Shown: positions 35,293 to 46,184, counted from the first letter of the stretch. The stretch: DNA of 64,000 nt from an uncultured Lachnospiraceae bacterium (GCA_910577785.1 CAJTNT010000020.1:1-64000), one strand, 5' to 3'. Translations and numbers: made by a program. Notes: generated by a model from the letters alone, not told the origin.

Positions 35293-35450
35293 ATATATGT
35301 GGGATTTCAATTTTGGGGCAATATATGAGAAACATTGGCATGTGAAGTACGTATAAGCAACACAGGATCTGGCGGCCTGACAGCTGCCGCCGGATATCCA
35401 GATAGGCACAGATGTCTATACCGAGAAAATTTTAAGGAGGTTTTTGCAAC

Positions 35451-36473
35451 ATGGACAGAAATATGCAGGGTTTCGGAATGATGATCAAAAAATTAAAGAA
35501 CGACCCGAAGAAAATCGTATTCACCGAGGGCAGCGACCCCCGTATCTTAGAGGCGGCCTCCCGTCTGCTGGCCTCGAATTTCCTTACGCCAATCCTTATC
35601 GGCAACCGCACAGAAGTGGAAGAGGCCGCTGAAGAATATGGCTATAATATCCGCGGGGGCGTTATCATTGATCCCGAGAATTATGAAGATTTGGACAACA
35701 TGGTAGAGCTTTTCTGCGAACTGCGCAAAAGCAAGAATATGCAGCCAGAGGAGGCCCGCAAAATTTTAAAACAAGGCAACTATTTCGGGACGATGCTGGT
35801 GAAGATGGGCGTGGCTGACTGCCTTCTGGGAGGCGCCACCTATACCACGGCCGACACCATCCGCCCCGCCCTGCAGCTGATTAAGACCAGGCCAGGGCAC
35901 AGCATCGTATCCTCCTGCTTTATCCTAGTGCGCCCCTCTGCAACGGGTGAGAACGAGGTATTGGCAATGGCTGACTGCGCCATCAACATCTGCCCCAGCG
36001 AGGACGAGCTGGCGGAAATCGCCATTGTGACCGCAGACTGCGGCCAGCTCTTCGGCATTGACCCGAAGATTGCATTCCTAAGCTACTCCACCCTCGGCTC
36101 CGGCAAGGGAGACGATGTGGACAAGATGCGCAATGCCGCTGCCAAGGCCAAAGCGAAACGACCGGATCTGCCTATTTCCGGCGAAATGCAGTTTGACGCC
36201 GCCGTTTCTCCGCGCGTGGCGCGCACGAAATGCCCGGATGACGAGGTGGCAGGCCATGCAAACGTATTTGTATTCCCAGATATCAATGCCGGCAATATTG
36301 GCTATAAGATCGCACAGCGCCTAGGCAACTTCGAAGCTTACGGGCCGATCCTCATGGGCCTGAACTCACCGATCAATGACCTTTCCAGAGGCTGCAACGC
36401 GGACGAAGCATACTCCATGGCCATTATCACAGCCGCACTGGTTGGGGAGGCTAAGGCAGAGCAGGCTGGTTAA
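35451..36473 (+). CDS. pta: Phosphate acetyltransferase
   Basis: It interconverts acetyl-CoA and acetyl phosphate, the step before acetate kinase yields ATP in acetate fermentation. The 340-residue short form has KIVFTEGSDPRILEAA at the N-terminus, the CLLGGATYTTADTIRPALQ segment, and the C-terminal signature AGHANVFVFPDINAGNIGYK. AAGGAGG lies upstream. No ackA follows within the window; a strong terminator directly downstream makes the gene monocistronic here. Confidence 0.95.
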   Translation: MDRNMQGFGMMIKKLKNDPKKIVFTEGSDPRILEAASRLLASNFLTPILIGNRTEVEEAAEEYGYNIRGGVIIDPENYEDLDNMVELFCELRKSKNMQPEEARKILKQGNYFGTMLVKMGVADCLLGGATYTTADTIRPALQLIKTRPGHSIVSSCFILVRPSATGENEVLAMADCAINICPSEDELAEIAIVTADCGQLFGIDPKIAFLSYSTLGSGKGDDVDKMRNAAAKAKAKRPDLPISGEMQFDAAVSPRVARTKCPDDEVAGHANVFVFPDINAGNIGYKIAQRLGNFEAYGPILMGLNSPINDLSRGCNADEAYSMAIITAALVGEAKAEQAG

Positions 36474-36542
36474 AGCAGAAAAGCTAGGCTATCAGGGTTA
36501 GGAAAGAAAACCAGGCAGCCAAGATAAAGACAGCTATAGAAC

Positions 36543-36588
36543 GGAGCCATACCATCTAAGGTTATTTTCTCCCAGATGGTATGGCTCC
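36543..36588 (+). terminator. Terminator of pta
   Basis: A perfect 15-bp stem (36543-36557 with 36574-36588) and a 16-nt loop are followed by ATTTTTT on the plus strand. Confidence 0.9.
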
Positions 36589-36661
36589 ATTTTTTACCTT
36601 TCTACTTTTTCCTTTTCTTTTGTGATTGCTTTCCAAAGCTTCGGAATACGTAAGTCCCCGC

Positions 36662-39600
36662 TTATTTTACCACAATCTTAATCGTTGCTTTCTTCTTGTT
36701 GAATGTCTTCACAGTAATGGTTGCGGTGCCTTTCTTGACGGCACGGACGGTTCCTCCCTTGCTTACCACTGCTACTTTCTTGTTGCTGCTGGTAAAGGTA
36801 ATCTTGTAGCTAGCCGTATTCTTCGGCAGCGTTGCCTTCACCTTGAATCTCTTGCCTTTCTTCAAGGTCTTCTTGGACGCGTTCAGCGTAATCTTCGCCG
36901 GCGCTTTCCTCACCGTGATCGTGCAGGCAATCTTCTTGCCCTTGGCCGTTGTAGCGGTAATCTTGGCCTTTCCGGCTTTCTTGGCGGTAACTTTGCCCTT
37001 GGAAGAAACGGTTGCTACCTTCTTGTTGCTGCTGGTGTAGGTAATCTTGCTTGTAGCTCCTGTCACTTTCAGTGTCAGAGTCTCTTTGACGCCAATCGTC
37101 GCCTTCTTGAGGTTGATCCTAAGCTGCTCTGGCACAGGCTTGACTTCCAGCCTGCTGATAGCGATGACAAGAGTTTCTTTGACGCTTAACAGCTCGCTTT
37201 CAGAGGCGTCTGCCTTGGCAGCGGCTTTTTTGGCGGCGCCAAGCGCTGTGCTGTACTGCTTCCAGCTGTCTGCCGTGTATTTGGACTTACTGTATTCTGC
37301 CTCAGCGCTGGCAATCACTGCCTTCAGCTCTGCCACGGAGACGAAATTGCCCATTGCGCTCTCCAGTGCCTCAGCAGCATTCTTTACTTCAATCCGCTCC
37401 GCATTGTCTTTGGCAATGACTGTGCGGGCATTTTCCAGCGCTGCCTGGTATGCGTCCCAGGTACTCTTGGTGTAATCCTCTGCGCGGTAGCCCTGCTTCT
37501 CTGCCTCCTGGATAGCCTCTGACAGGTCTGCGATGGATACCAGGCTGCGAACGCCCATATTTAGATCGGAAACGGCTTTAGCCACTTCGCTCTTGGAGGC
37601 ATCTGCTTTGGCTACGGTTGTCTGCGCGTATGCGAGGGCGTTGCTGTATGCTTTCCAGCTAGCCGCCGTATACTGCCTCTGGCTGTAGTTCAAGTTCTGT
37701 ACGGTCTGGATATCCTCTTTCAGTGTTACCAGGGAAACCAGATTTTCCATCGCGTCATTCAATTTCTGGATGGCGGGCTTTACAGTTACATCTGTTACCT
37801 GCTCGGAGTCAAGCAACGCTTTCAGCTCGCCCAATGCAGCGGAAACTGCCTGGTAGCTGTTGGCCGTATAATCTCCTGCGTACAATGCCTCTGCCCTGCG
37901 GATGGCAGCATTGGCATCTGTATCGTCAAATACAACCCTCTGTAAATTCTTAACGGCCGTGTTCAGGTTTGCCGTCGCATTTTCAATCTCTGCTTTGGTT
38001 GCAGAACCCTTGTCGTTTAAAGTTGCCTGGGCGTCATCCAGTGCTTTCTTATAGGCTGCCCAGGAATCTGCCGTATAGAGATCCTGGCGGAAATTCTGCG
38101 CGTTTGCATCATCGATGGCCTTCTTGAGGGCTACGGTAGAGATAAGCCCCTCTTTTGCCTTCGTCAGGTCTGCAATCGCGTCGTTGATTTCTTCGCTGGT
38201 TGCAGATGAATTGGCGGCCACTTTCTTGGCGTTAGCCAGCGCTTTCGCATAGGAATCCCAGCTGTCTGCCGTGAAATCATCTGCTGTCTGGTCCTTGAGC
38301 TCTGTTTCCGCATTGGTAATCACATCGGTAAGCTTATCTGGCGATACCATAGCCGCAATGGCCTCATTCAGCTTCTCAATGGCTTCCTGCATTGCTGCGT
38401 CTGTAGCAGCCGGGTCGGCCAGGACAGCTTTCGCATCTGCCAGAGCTTTCTGGTATGCATTCCAAGAAGCTTCGGTATAGAAGTCCTTCACATCCTCGCT
38501 ATAGGTTGCTTCGGCCTTGGTAATGGCATCCTGCAGCGGCACATTGGTCACCAGCTTATCCACTGCCACCTTGATAGCTGCAATCTTGGCTGCAATCTCA
38601 TCGCTTGTCACTGGCGTTAAATTATTCTCTTCGGTAGCTTCCCTGGTTAGGAGTTCCCTTGCCTGCTCGCAGGCATCTTTGTAAGCATTCCAGCTGTCTG
38701 CCGTGTACTCAGCCTGCGGGTACTTCGTGTAGTCATAATCCAGGCCAATGGCTTCCTGGATGGCTGTCCTGAGTTCCACGACGGATACCAGGGCACGCGC
38801 CGACTGTTCCAGTTTGTTAATCATAAATGAAATGTAGTCAGCCTTGGCTGCTGGGTCGGCCAGGACGGCCTCTGCCTCTGCCTGGACTTTCGTGTAGTCC
38901 TTCCAGCTATTGACAGTATACTGTTCCTGGATGTACCTTACTTTGTAATCTTCCACCACGCCCCTGAGGTCTACGATGGAGATTAATTCCTTGCGGGCGC
39001 TGGAGATTGTGTCTAGGGCACCTTCCAGCTGATCCGGCGTCACCAGATCTGGCATCAGGTCTTTCAGTGCCTGGCAAGTAGCCTCGTACGCTTTCCAGCT
39101 ATCTCCTGTATAGTCTTCCTGCTTGAGCTTGGCTGCGTCATCCAATGCTTTCTGCGCATCATCATATAACTGATAGTCCACTTCCACAAGGCCTTCTTTT
39201 GCCGCTGCGAATGCAGTCAACGCATCCGCCACGCCCTTACGCATCGCCTGGGTGGTGTCTAATGGGAGCTTCCCATGCAGCTCATTTAACTTGGCAATGG
39301 CATACTCCACAGCCTTGCGGCTCTCCTGTGTATAGACAAATGCGCCGATATGGTCCTTATTGGTCTTGTCGGTATGCTTCTTATCATAATCGCCTGTGTC
39401 CTTGAGCGCCTCTGTAATCTTCTTCTGCAACTCGTTCACGACTGCGGTCTCTGCCAGAAGACTTTCCTTATCATAAGCCTCCTGCAGCTTATTCAGCTGC
39501 TCGTTAACCGGCTTCCTAGCCGTTGCCGTCTTCACAAGGCTTTCTGCGGCCTTCTTCTGCTCTTCGAGCTGTGCGCAGTAAGCATCCTTGGATACCTGCA

Positions 39601-42600
39601 TATACACTTTGTAAGTATCGTTGTTCTCATCACGGACTTGTTTCAGACGGTCATCGGCATTCTTGATTAACGTATTCAAATCTTTCACGCTGACTAACCA
39701 CTCTGTATTCTCTTTTAGCCATTCGTCTGGATCAACATTAGACGGCATCGTGACTTTAACCGGATCTGCAAGCACCAATGCATCCTTGGCCTGCTTCACC
39801 TGCTCTTTCGTCCAGGCTTCCTCGCTCTCCATAATGCTTTTGCCTGCCGTTACCGCAGCGTCTACATTCTGGTTGTATACGGCCAGAGAGGCTTCTGCGT
39901 AGTTTGCCTTATTTTTGTTCACAGCAGCTTTATGCTCCTGTGCCTTTGCAATCATCTCTTTGAGTTCATCCAAATCTACCAAGCCTTCGATGGTTAACTG
40001 CAGCTCCTTCTGTGCCGCCATCAGGGCCGTAATTTCTGCCTTCTGGTCTTTAACTAGGCTGCTTGCTGCGTCATATGCCTGCTGCAGCGCTTTCTTGGAT
40101 GCCGTTGAAAGGGTCGGCCTCTTCAGCTCTTCGCCTGCCAGCCCCATCCAGTACTGTACGGACTCTACAGCTTCGGTCTTTATGGTGCTATACAGCAGCT
40201 CGTCTGTCATGGATGCATTGTAAATATGGGCACCGTCTGCTAGGCCGCCAAACGGATTATCCCAGTGAGTCGCCCCAAGAAGGATTCCCTGGTTCGCACC
40301 CTTCAACGGATTTACGCTCTTACTATCTGTTACGATGGCCTTTCCATCCACATAGAGGGTCAGTTTGTCTTTCTTCCCGACAATTGCCACGTTATGCCAT
40401 CCGGTCTTGCAGAAATCATTCATCTGAACCAGTTCATCACGCTTATTATAATGCCCTCCCTGATTATCCTCCACCTGATATGTCCATAATTTAGCTGTGG
40501 ATCCCTTGCCCTGCGTTGCTACGCTGACCCATCTCTCCTTGTCATGATGGCCGAGGAAAAGCATTGCCAGGTTTTCAGCTGCAAAGTCCTGGTCACTCTT
40601 CAGCCATACAGATACGGTGTAATCATCACCAATATTATTGCGGTTCAGATTCAGTCCACCCCCTGTTAATTTCACAGCCTTGCCGACCATACCTTTATCT
40701 TCATACTCAATATTGCCTTTGTAAACACTTGCGGCATTTCCTTTTGTGCTGTCATTCAAATTGCCGCTGAACTCAAATTTCGCGATCTCCTTGCCCACGG
40801 TAAGGAGGGCGTATGTCTCGGTCTTGCTGGTAGTGCCTACGCTAACCGTTACACTGATGTTGGCTGTCCCTTCTCGCTTGGCTGTCACAACGCCGTCTTC
40901 ATCCACTACAGCTACATCCGTATTATCTGAATGGTAGTTTGTCTTGCAGCTCTTGTCCAAACGGATCCACTCTGCAACTTCCACCTTCCTCTGCCCTTTC
41001 CATCCCGGCAGCACTTTCTCTTCCAGCTTCTCTACCTTGAAGCCGATTTCAGCAAGGGTCTCGGCTGCATTTTTGAGGTTTACCACCGTCTTACGCACGA
41101 TAGGCGCATGGCTCGGGCAGTATACCGTTGTGGTAACCGTGCCGCCTTTGCGCGCATTTGCCGTAGCGGTCACTTCGCCTTTTTCATTTACTTTGATTTC
41201 CTCATTATCGCTGCTGTAGGATGCGCGGTACGTCACTTCTGCTGCCATCCCTTGCGGGGTCACGGCAACCGATGCCGCTTTGCCTCCCGGCGCCACCTGG
41301 ATGTCCTGTGCTACGCTAAAGTCCACATTGTCAATGGCGCCTGCTGGGCATCCCCGGTAAATACGCAGGTTATCCATTACGAACGTCCCATATTTGCCGG
41401 TCGTTGCCGCATGGTTTTTCACTGTCCCTATATAAATTTCCGCATTCTGTTCCTTAACTGCGCCAAGTGCGCTCTCCCCAGTGCCTACCAGCGTATTATC
41501 CACATAGACTTTGGTAGCCTCATCCGTAACCACAACATCCCAATGGTGCCATCCTTCGGTCGGGACATTCTTCAAGGGGATTTCTTTTCCACCAACCTGT
41601 AAGGTCTCGGCCGCGAAGATTCCCAGATAGTTATTCTCTGTCCCTGCATAAAGCACCTGGTCTGTTGCGCCATTATTCAAATCATAAGAAATGGTAGCGG
41701 CGTTGCCTGTATTTGCCAGCACATTCACCGGCTTGCCTTCTTCATTCCTCAGCATAAAATACTGCTTCTTGTTGCCGCTTAAGGAAACTGCTTTGCCAGA
41801 TACGCCCTGCACAAGGCTATACTGCTCCTTGGCATCGCCGTTCACCCTTACAGTCACATTCTTGCTGTCTTTCCAGAAGAACCCGCCATCGGGATGTACG
41901 GTCTGCTCTTCAAAGCTGAAGTCTGCCAGGAGGGTGTCTTTTCCCTGCAATGCGCCGGCTGCCTTGTCCAAGGAGGCCTGGGCATCGTCTATCTCCTTTT
42001 GGCCAATGCTGGCTTTGGCAGCATCCCTGTCGAGGATTGCCTTGGCATCTGCCTGTGCTTTCTGCAATGCGGCCCAGGTATCCTCCATGTAATCGTTCTG
42101 GACATACTTGGCATTTACGACCGCCTCATAAGAACTCTTAAGCCCGGCAATCTTAACCAGAGCCTTCTCTGCCTTCTCCAGCGCGTCAACAAGCGCCTTT
42201 AATTCTGTGGCCGTAAGCGCCTTGCCATCCACGACTGCCTGGTATGCAGCTTCTACGGCTCCCCAGGAGGCCTGTGTATATTCTTTGTACTTCTCAACTT
42301 TCTTTTCATCATCCCTGTATGTCTTATACAGCTTTTCCGCCTTTGCAAGGTATGCCGCATTGTTGGCAGGTACTTTCAAGACATACGTTAAGGTCACTTC
42401 ATCATCATTGACGGGAATTGCCGCTGTCAAGGTGATATTCTTTTCCTCCAACGGCGGGAGTAATTTTCCTGCTGACGTCAGCACGGTTTCATCGCTGCTC
42501 TTCCAATTAATGTCCGTATGGAACAGCTTTTTCGGCAATACAAGGTCTGCGGTAACATTATCCTGTGCCGTATTGCTTCCCTTAATCTGCTCCCAGGAAG

Positions 42601-45373
42601 CGATTCCCTTTAATGCATTTTGGGAAATCTGCTTGTGGCTCCTTGCGCCATTGCAGACTTCCACATTATCAACCAAGCCGCCGAACAGGGCGTAAGATTT
42701 GGAAATTCCCAAATAAACGTCGCTGCTGTCTGTGGACAGCGGGTTCTTTGTGTCTACCTCTTTTGCTACCAGGGTTCCATCTATATAAACATAGGCCTTC
42801 CCTGCCATACCTGTTACGGTAACTAAATGCCATTCCTTGTCGGCAAACGCATCGCTTGGTTTTGCTTGCGTGATATTTCCGTCAGAATCCAGGATGCGGA
42901 CATTTCCTGCCCCCAGCTCTGCGCCGGATAAGGAAATCCAGGAATCTGTGCCTGCAAACCCGCCAAGCGCCAATACGGACTGGTTCATGGACAGGCGTGA
43001 CTGCGTGTCGCTCTTCATCCAGGCAGATACGGTATATTCACTGCCCACCTTCGCCGTATTGAGGCGCAGGCCGAAATCTTTCAGGCGCAAAGCGGAAGAT
43101 GACTGGAACCCTCCTTCGTATGCGCCTGCAGTCACTACGGAATCCACAAGGTCTGTACGGTTGTTTTCCTCTCCGCCCCAGGCCTTTGCATACTTATCTG
43201 CTGCCGCCTTATTCTTCAAGCGTTCCTTATCCTGTGCGCCTTCTGCTTTTTCAAAGTCATAGAATGCCACCTGGGCGCCATCAATATTCAGCTCTCCACG
43301 AATTTCATGTGACGTGTTCCCAACAGTAACCTCTGCGGCAACCACTGCCACGCCAGGCGTCTGCTTAGCCGTCAGCTTGGCTTTCATTGGCGCTCTGAGG
43401 TTTGAATCCTGTTCCACTGCCAAATACTTCTCATCCGCCTTCCATACAATCTGCATATCCGGATGGTTGGCAAGCCGTGCATCGAAGCCCCCAATGGTAA
43501 CCTCACCGCTCTCCCCAATCCGTGCCGGCGCCTTTTCGGTGTTCAGCTTAATTTCCTTCTTCTGGATCTGGTTTTCCAGAATCTGCCCTGCCGTTACGCT
43601 CTTAATGACTGTCTTCACGGTCTTGCTGGCACTGCCGATGGAAATGGTAGCCGTGATATCTGCTGTCCCTGCTGCCAGAGCCGTAATCTTCCCGCTCCTC
43701 TCATCTACTGCGGCAACCTGCGGATTGCTGCTTGCATAGGACACGCTATCCTTGTAAGATTTAAGTTCTTCTGGCAGCACCACTTCCATCTGCTCTGTCA
43801 CATTGCTGCCCGCTACCATCTCGGCTTCCTTCTTCTTGGCCTCTGTGGCAGATACCAGGCTCTTCAGATACTCTACCTGAAGGCCGTCGTAAATGCGGAA
43901 ATTGTCCATGGTAAAGGTAGCGAACTCGCCAGGCGTAGCCCCCCAGTTTGCCGCGCCAAGGTAGAGGATGCTTGCATTGCCCAGGATATCGGAAAGCTTC
44001 TGCTGGGAAGCGCCGGTTGTCGTCTGCCCCACTACCCGGCCATCTTGATATGCCCTGAGGTAGCCATAGGAAATCTCAATGTCCCAATGGTGCCATCCTT
44101 CGGTAGCTACATTGGAAAAACTAACCTGACGGGCATTGTCACTGCCAGTATCCGGCCTGCCGTTATAAAAGTACTCAAGTCCATTAGTACTCATAACCGC
44201 CACATAGTTTTCTTTCTTATATTCATTCTGATTTGCATCCTTGTCTGCATATACCACCCAGCCTTTTCCGCCGACAGAACCTTGCAGGTCATAGGAAATC
44301 GTAATTTTGTCCTTCCCGCTAAGGATCGGGCTTCCATCCGGCTTTGTCAGGGCAAGGTACTGTCCTGCACGGTCACTGCCTTCCACCTTCTTCGTTTCAT
44401 CCAGGTGTATAGCCTTGCCGCCACCGTTTCCTTCTACGATTTCATAGCTGTTGTGCTGCGTTGCATAAACTTTGTCCGTCTCGAAATCCCCGCCCTGTTT
44501 CTGGCCAGTCTCAAAATCAAGCTCTGCCAGGACTCCTGGCTTTTGCGGCTTGGCCGCCACTTCGGCAATCCCGTCATAAATCTTGAAGTTATCCATGACA
44601 AAACTTCCAAACTCACCCGGGGCGCCATTCCAGTTTGCCGCACCAAGGTAAAGTACGCCGCCATCCTCGCCCAAAATATCCGAAAGGCTGCTTTTACTGA
44701 TGCCATCCCCGCATAAAGCACCATTAATATACACTTTGGTGCCTTCATTCGAGACTACAATGTCCCAATGGTTCCAGCCGTTTGTCGGGACATTATAAAT
44801 GCGTGTCCTGGAAGCGCTTGTTTCATAATCCCAGCCTTTCTTCAGTTTCTCTACCCTCGGCTCATCCTTATTGATCAGGACGCCAAGGTAGTCCGTGCTG
44901 CCATTTTCCGTTGCATCCTTGTCTGCATACACCACCCAGCCTGTGCCGCCGACTGCGCCCTGCAGGTCATAGGAAATCGTGACTTCATCCTTGCCCTTTA
45001 AGACTGCGCCGCGGTCTGCGGCATTGAAAAGCTCCAGGTACTGCTTCTTCGCCGCATCCAGCTTCAGCGCCTTGCCGCCGTCTTTGCCGGCCACCAGCTC
45101 GTAGCCGTTGTAACTCTTTGCCCTTACCTTCTTGTCCTTGTCCGAGCTCTGCAGGTCGCCGGTCGTCAGCTCGCTTCCCGCTTCAAAGTCAAATTCAGCC
45201 AGCGTCTTCAAGCCTGACGTGTCCGCCGCCAATGGCTGGGCGGTGCCATTGCCATCCTGTACAGCCCGTGCCTCGGATGGTACTGCTGCTTCCGCCGACT
45301 GCGGTACCGATATGCCCGTCACAGACATGATAGCCGCCATCAGCAAAGCGCCAAACTGTTTCCTTCTTACCAT
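36662..45373 (-). CDS. Giant secreted LamG / FIVAR / Ig-like surface protein
   Basis: A 2,903-residue exported protein. The signal peptide (1-29) ends in SAEA. LamG-like jelly-roll domains lie at roughly 58-270, 281-500, 690-890, about 1110-1330 and about 1480-1680, recognisable by GWHHWD and FVMDNFKIYDG segments. They are interleaved with Ig-like Big_2 domains (ASSNPQVAAVDE). Then come about a dozen FIVAR-type helical repeats marked by YTADSWNAY motifs (about 1700-2740). Two Big_2 domains rich in Lys (TYTSSNKKVATVSSKGKV, TFTSSNKKVAVVSKGG) end the protein. No LPxTG, SLH domain or glycosidase core was found, which is unusual for this architecture. It probably binds host or dietary glycans. The start at 45373 follows AGGAGG. 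Confidence 0.85.
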   Translation of the reverse strand: MVRRKQFGALLMAAIMSVTGISVPQSAEAAVPSEARAVQDGNGTAQPLAADTSGLKTLAEFDFEAGSELTTGDLQSSDKDKKVRAKSYNGYELVAGKDGGKALKLDAAKKQYLELFNAADRGAVLKGKDEVTISYDLQGAVGGTGWVVYADKDATENGSTDYLGVLINKDEPRVEKLKKGWDYETSASRTRIYNVPTNGWNHWDIVVSNEGTKVYINGALCGDGISKSSLSDILGEDGGVLYLGAANWNGAPGEFGSFVMDNFKIYDGIAEVAAKPQKPGVLAELDFETGQKQGGDFETDKVYATQHNSYEIVEGNGGGKAIHLDETKKVEGSDRAGQYLALTKPDGSPILSGKDKITISYDLQGSVGGKGWVVYADKDANQNEYKKENYVAVMSTNGLEYFYNGRPDTGSDNARQVSFSNVATEGWHHWDIEISYGYLRAYQDGRVVGQTTTGASQQKLSDILGNASILYLGAANWGATPGEFATFTMDNFRIYDGLQVEYLKSLVSATEAKKKEAEMVAGSNVTEQMEVVLPEELKSYKDSVSYASSNPQVAAVDERSGKITALAAGTADITATISIGSASKTVKTVIKSVTAGQILENQIQKKEIKLNTEKAPARIGESGEVTIGGFDARLANHPDMQIVWKADEKYLAVEQDSNLRAPMKAKLTAKQTPGVAVVAAEVTVGNTSHEIRGELNIDGAQVAFYDFEKAEGAQDKERLKNKAAADKYAKAWGGEENNRTDLVDSVVTAGAYEGGFQSSSALRLKDFGLRLNTAKVGSEYTVSAWMKSDTQSRLSMNQSVLALGGFAGTDSWISLSGAELGAGNVRILDSDGNITQAKPSDAFADKEWHLVTVTGMAGKAYVYIDGTLVAKEVDTKNPLSTDSSDVYLGISKSYALFGGLVDNVEVCNGARSHKQISQNALKGIASWEQIKGSNTAQDNVTADLVLPKKLFHTDINWKSSDETVLTSAGKLLPPLEEKNITLTAAIPVNDDEVTLTYVLKVPANNAAYLAKAEKLYKTYRDDEKKVEKYKEYTQASWGAVEAAYQAVVDGKALTATELKALVDALEKAEKALVKIAGLKSSYEAVVNAKYVQNDYMEDTWAALQKAQADAKAILDRDAAKASIGQKEIDDAQASLDKAAGALQGKDTLLADFSFEEQTVHPDGGFFWKDSKNVTVRVNGDAKEQYSLVQGVSGKAVSLSGNKKQYFMLRNEEGKPVNVLANTGNAATISYDLNNGATDQVLYAGTENNYLGIFAAETLQVGGKEIPLKNVPTEGWHHWDVVVTDEATKVYVDNTLVGTGESALGAVKEQNAEIYIGTVKNHAATTGKYGTFVMDNLRIYRGCPAGAIDNVDFSVAQDIQVAPGGKAASVAVTPQGMAAEVTYRASYSSDNEEIKVNEKGEVTATANARKGGTVTTTVYCPSHAPIVRKTVVNLKNAAETLAEIGFKVEKLEEKVLPGWKGQRKVEVAEWIRLDKSCKTNYHSDNTDVAVVDEDGVVTAKREGTANISVTVSVGTTSKTETYALLTVGKEIAKFEFSGNLNDSTKGNAASVYKGNIEYEDKGMVGKAVKLTGGGLNLNRNNIGDDYTVSVWLKSDQDFAAENLAMLFLGHHDKERWVSVATQGKGSTAKLWTYQVEDNQGGHYNKRDELVQMNDFCKTGWHNVAIVGKKDKLTLYVDGKAIVTDSKSVNPLKGANQGILLGATHWDNPFGGLADGAHIYNASMTDELLYSTIKTEAVESVQYWMGLAGEELKRPTLSTASKKALQQAYDAASSLVKDQKAEITALMAAQKELQLTIEGLVDLDELKEMIAKAQEHKAAVNKNKANYAEASLAVYNQNVDAAVTAGKSIMESEEAWTKEQVKQAKDALVLADPVKVTMPSNVDPDEWLKENTEWLVSVKDLNTLIKNADDRLKQVRDENNDTYKVYMQVSKDAYCAQLEEQKKAAESLVKTATARKPVNEQLNKLQEAYDKESLLAETAVVNELQKKITEALKDTGDYDKKHTDKTNKDHIGAFVYTQESRKAVEYAIAKLNELHGKLPLDTTQAMRKGVADALTAFAAAKEGLVEVDYQLYDDAQKALDDAAKLKQEDYTGDSWKAYEATCQALKDLMPDLVTPDQLEGALDTISSARKELISIVDLRGVVEDYKVRYIQEQYTVNSWKDYTKVQAEAEAVLADPAAKADYISFMINKLEQSARALVSVVELRTAIQEAIGLDYDYTKYPQAEYTADSWNAYKDACEQARELLTREATEENNLTPVTSDEIAAKIAAIKVAVDKLVTNVPLQDAITKAEATYSEDVKDFYTEASWNAYQKALADAKAVLADPAATDAAMQEAIEKLNEAIAAMVSPDKLTDVITNAETELKDQTADDFTADSWDSYAKALANAKKVAANSSATSEEINDAIADLTKAKEGLISTVALKKAIDDANAQNFRQDLYTADSWAAYKKALDDAQATLNDKGSATKAEIENATANLNTAVKNLQRVVFDDTDANAAIRRAEALYAGDYTANSYQAVSAALGELKALLDSEQVTDVTVKPAIQKLNDAMENLVSLVTLKEDIQTVQNLNYSQRQYTAASWKAYSNALAYAQTTVAKADASKSEVAKAVSDLNMGVRSLVSIADLSEAIQEAEKQGYRAEDYTKSTWDAYQAALENARTVIAKDNAERIEVKNAAEALESAMGNFVSVAELKAVIASAEAEYSKSKYTADSWKQYSTALGAAKKAAAKADASESELLSVKETLVIAISRLEVKPVPEQLRINLKKATIGVKETLTLKVTGATSKITYTSSNKKVATVSSKGKVTAKKAGKAKITATTAKGKKIACTITVRKAPAKITLNASKKTLKKGKRFKVKATLPKNTASYKITFTSSNKKVAVVSKGGTVRAVKKGTATITVKTFNKKKATIKIVVK

Positions 45374-45676
45374 GATTGTGCCTCCTTTACTCTTTGCATC
45401 CTCTCGGAAGCGTCTAGCCCTTGCTTCTGCCAGACTTCTTCTCTTCCCAGATTCCACTCTTACTTCTATTTTTTCACTTTTGTAAAATTCACATTTCCTA
45501 ACTCCCATCAATTTCAAAATACCTGCCATTGCAAAAAGCCTATCCCATCCATTCCTCCTTTCCAGGGCCTGATTCGTTACAATCTCCCTCTTCATCCCCA
45601 CCCTTTTGTCCAGCCTTGCTGCCGGATAAATCCCTGTAGTTTCCAGAAATTTCCACCTAATATTCTAGTACAAATC

Positions 45677-45697
45677 TTTACTAAAGTCAATAGTAAA
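45677..45697. promoter_or_regulatory. Palindrome between the giant gene and the XRE regulator
   Basis: TTTACT and AGTAAA flank nine bases in the AT-rich 399-base gap between two divergent genes. It is a candidate operator for the small XRE protein. No clear promoter could be assigned to either gene. Confidence 0.4.
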
Positions 45698-45772
45698 TAT
45701 ATGTATTAAACTCAAATTCATTAATAATCGCTATGTTACATTTAAGAAAAATAATAAAAATTGGAGGATTTT

Positions 45773-46018
45773 ATGGACTATGTACAGCGAATGCGGGACT
45801 TAAGAGAAGACCATGACAAAACACAGCAGGAAATCGCAGATATTTTAGGTACATCCCAGACCATGTATGCCAGGTATGAACGGGCAGCCAATGAACTGCC
45901 CATCCACCACCTGCTGACCCTATGCAGCTATTACCATGTCTCTGCCGACTATTTTCTGGGGCTATCCGATGTCAAGCAGCCCTACCCTATGAAGAAAAGC
46001 CAAAAGCCCAGAAAATAA
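45773..46018 (+). CDS. Small XRE-family helix-turn-helix regulator
   Basis: An 81-residue DNA-binding protein consisting of one HTH_3 domain: RDLREDHDKTQQEIADILGTS, then MYARYERAANELP and LLTLCSYYHVSADYFLGL. The C-terminus is a short basic tail. The start is the ATG at 45773, five bases after GGAGG; upstream codons of the frame contain only a TTG. It faces the giant surface-protein gene and may regulate it, or itself. Target and signal are unknown. Confidence 0.88.
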   Translation: MDYVQRMRDLREDHDKTQQEIADILGTSQTMYARYERAANELPIHHLLTLCSYYHVSADYFLGLSDVKQPYPMKKSQKPRK

Positions 46019-46146
46019 AACGCCTGCCCAGCACATTGCCATAACGCAATGATGCGAACAGACGCATAGGAAAAACTGCCGCTAGCTATGTAGCTGATTT
46101 TTAGATGTTCTCTTTTGAAGCATAGTTTAAGGATGCACCAAATCAG

Positions 46147-46184
46147 GCGCCCCATAAGAAATGGCCAGGAACTGTGCAGGGCGC
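46147..46184 (+). terminator. Possible terminator downstream of the XRE gene
   Basis: GCGCCC (46147-46152) pairs with GGGCGC (46179-46184) around a 26-nt loop, followed by TTTTATTT. The stem is short and 130 bases from the stop codon. Confidence 0.35.

Noticed and set aside
44434..44748. 104-residue frame inside the giant gene on the same strand
   Set aside because: It is a shifted-frame shadow of a LamG domain with no start signal.
45374..45601. 76-residue extension of the giant surface protein
   Set aside because: It places a non-signal sequence before a clear signal peptide; the AGGAGG site precedes 45373.
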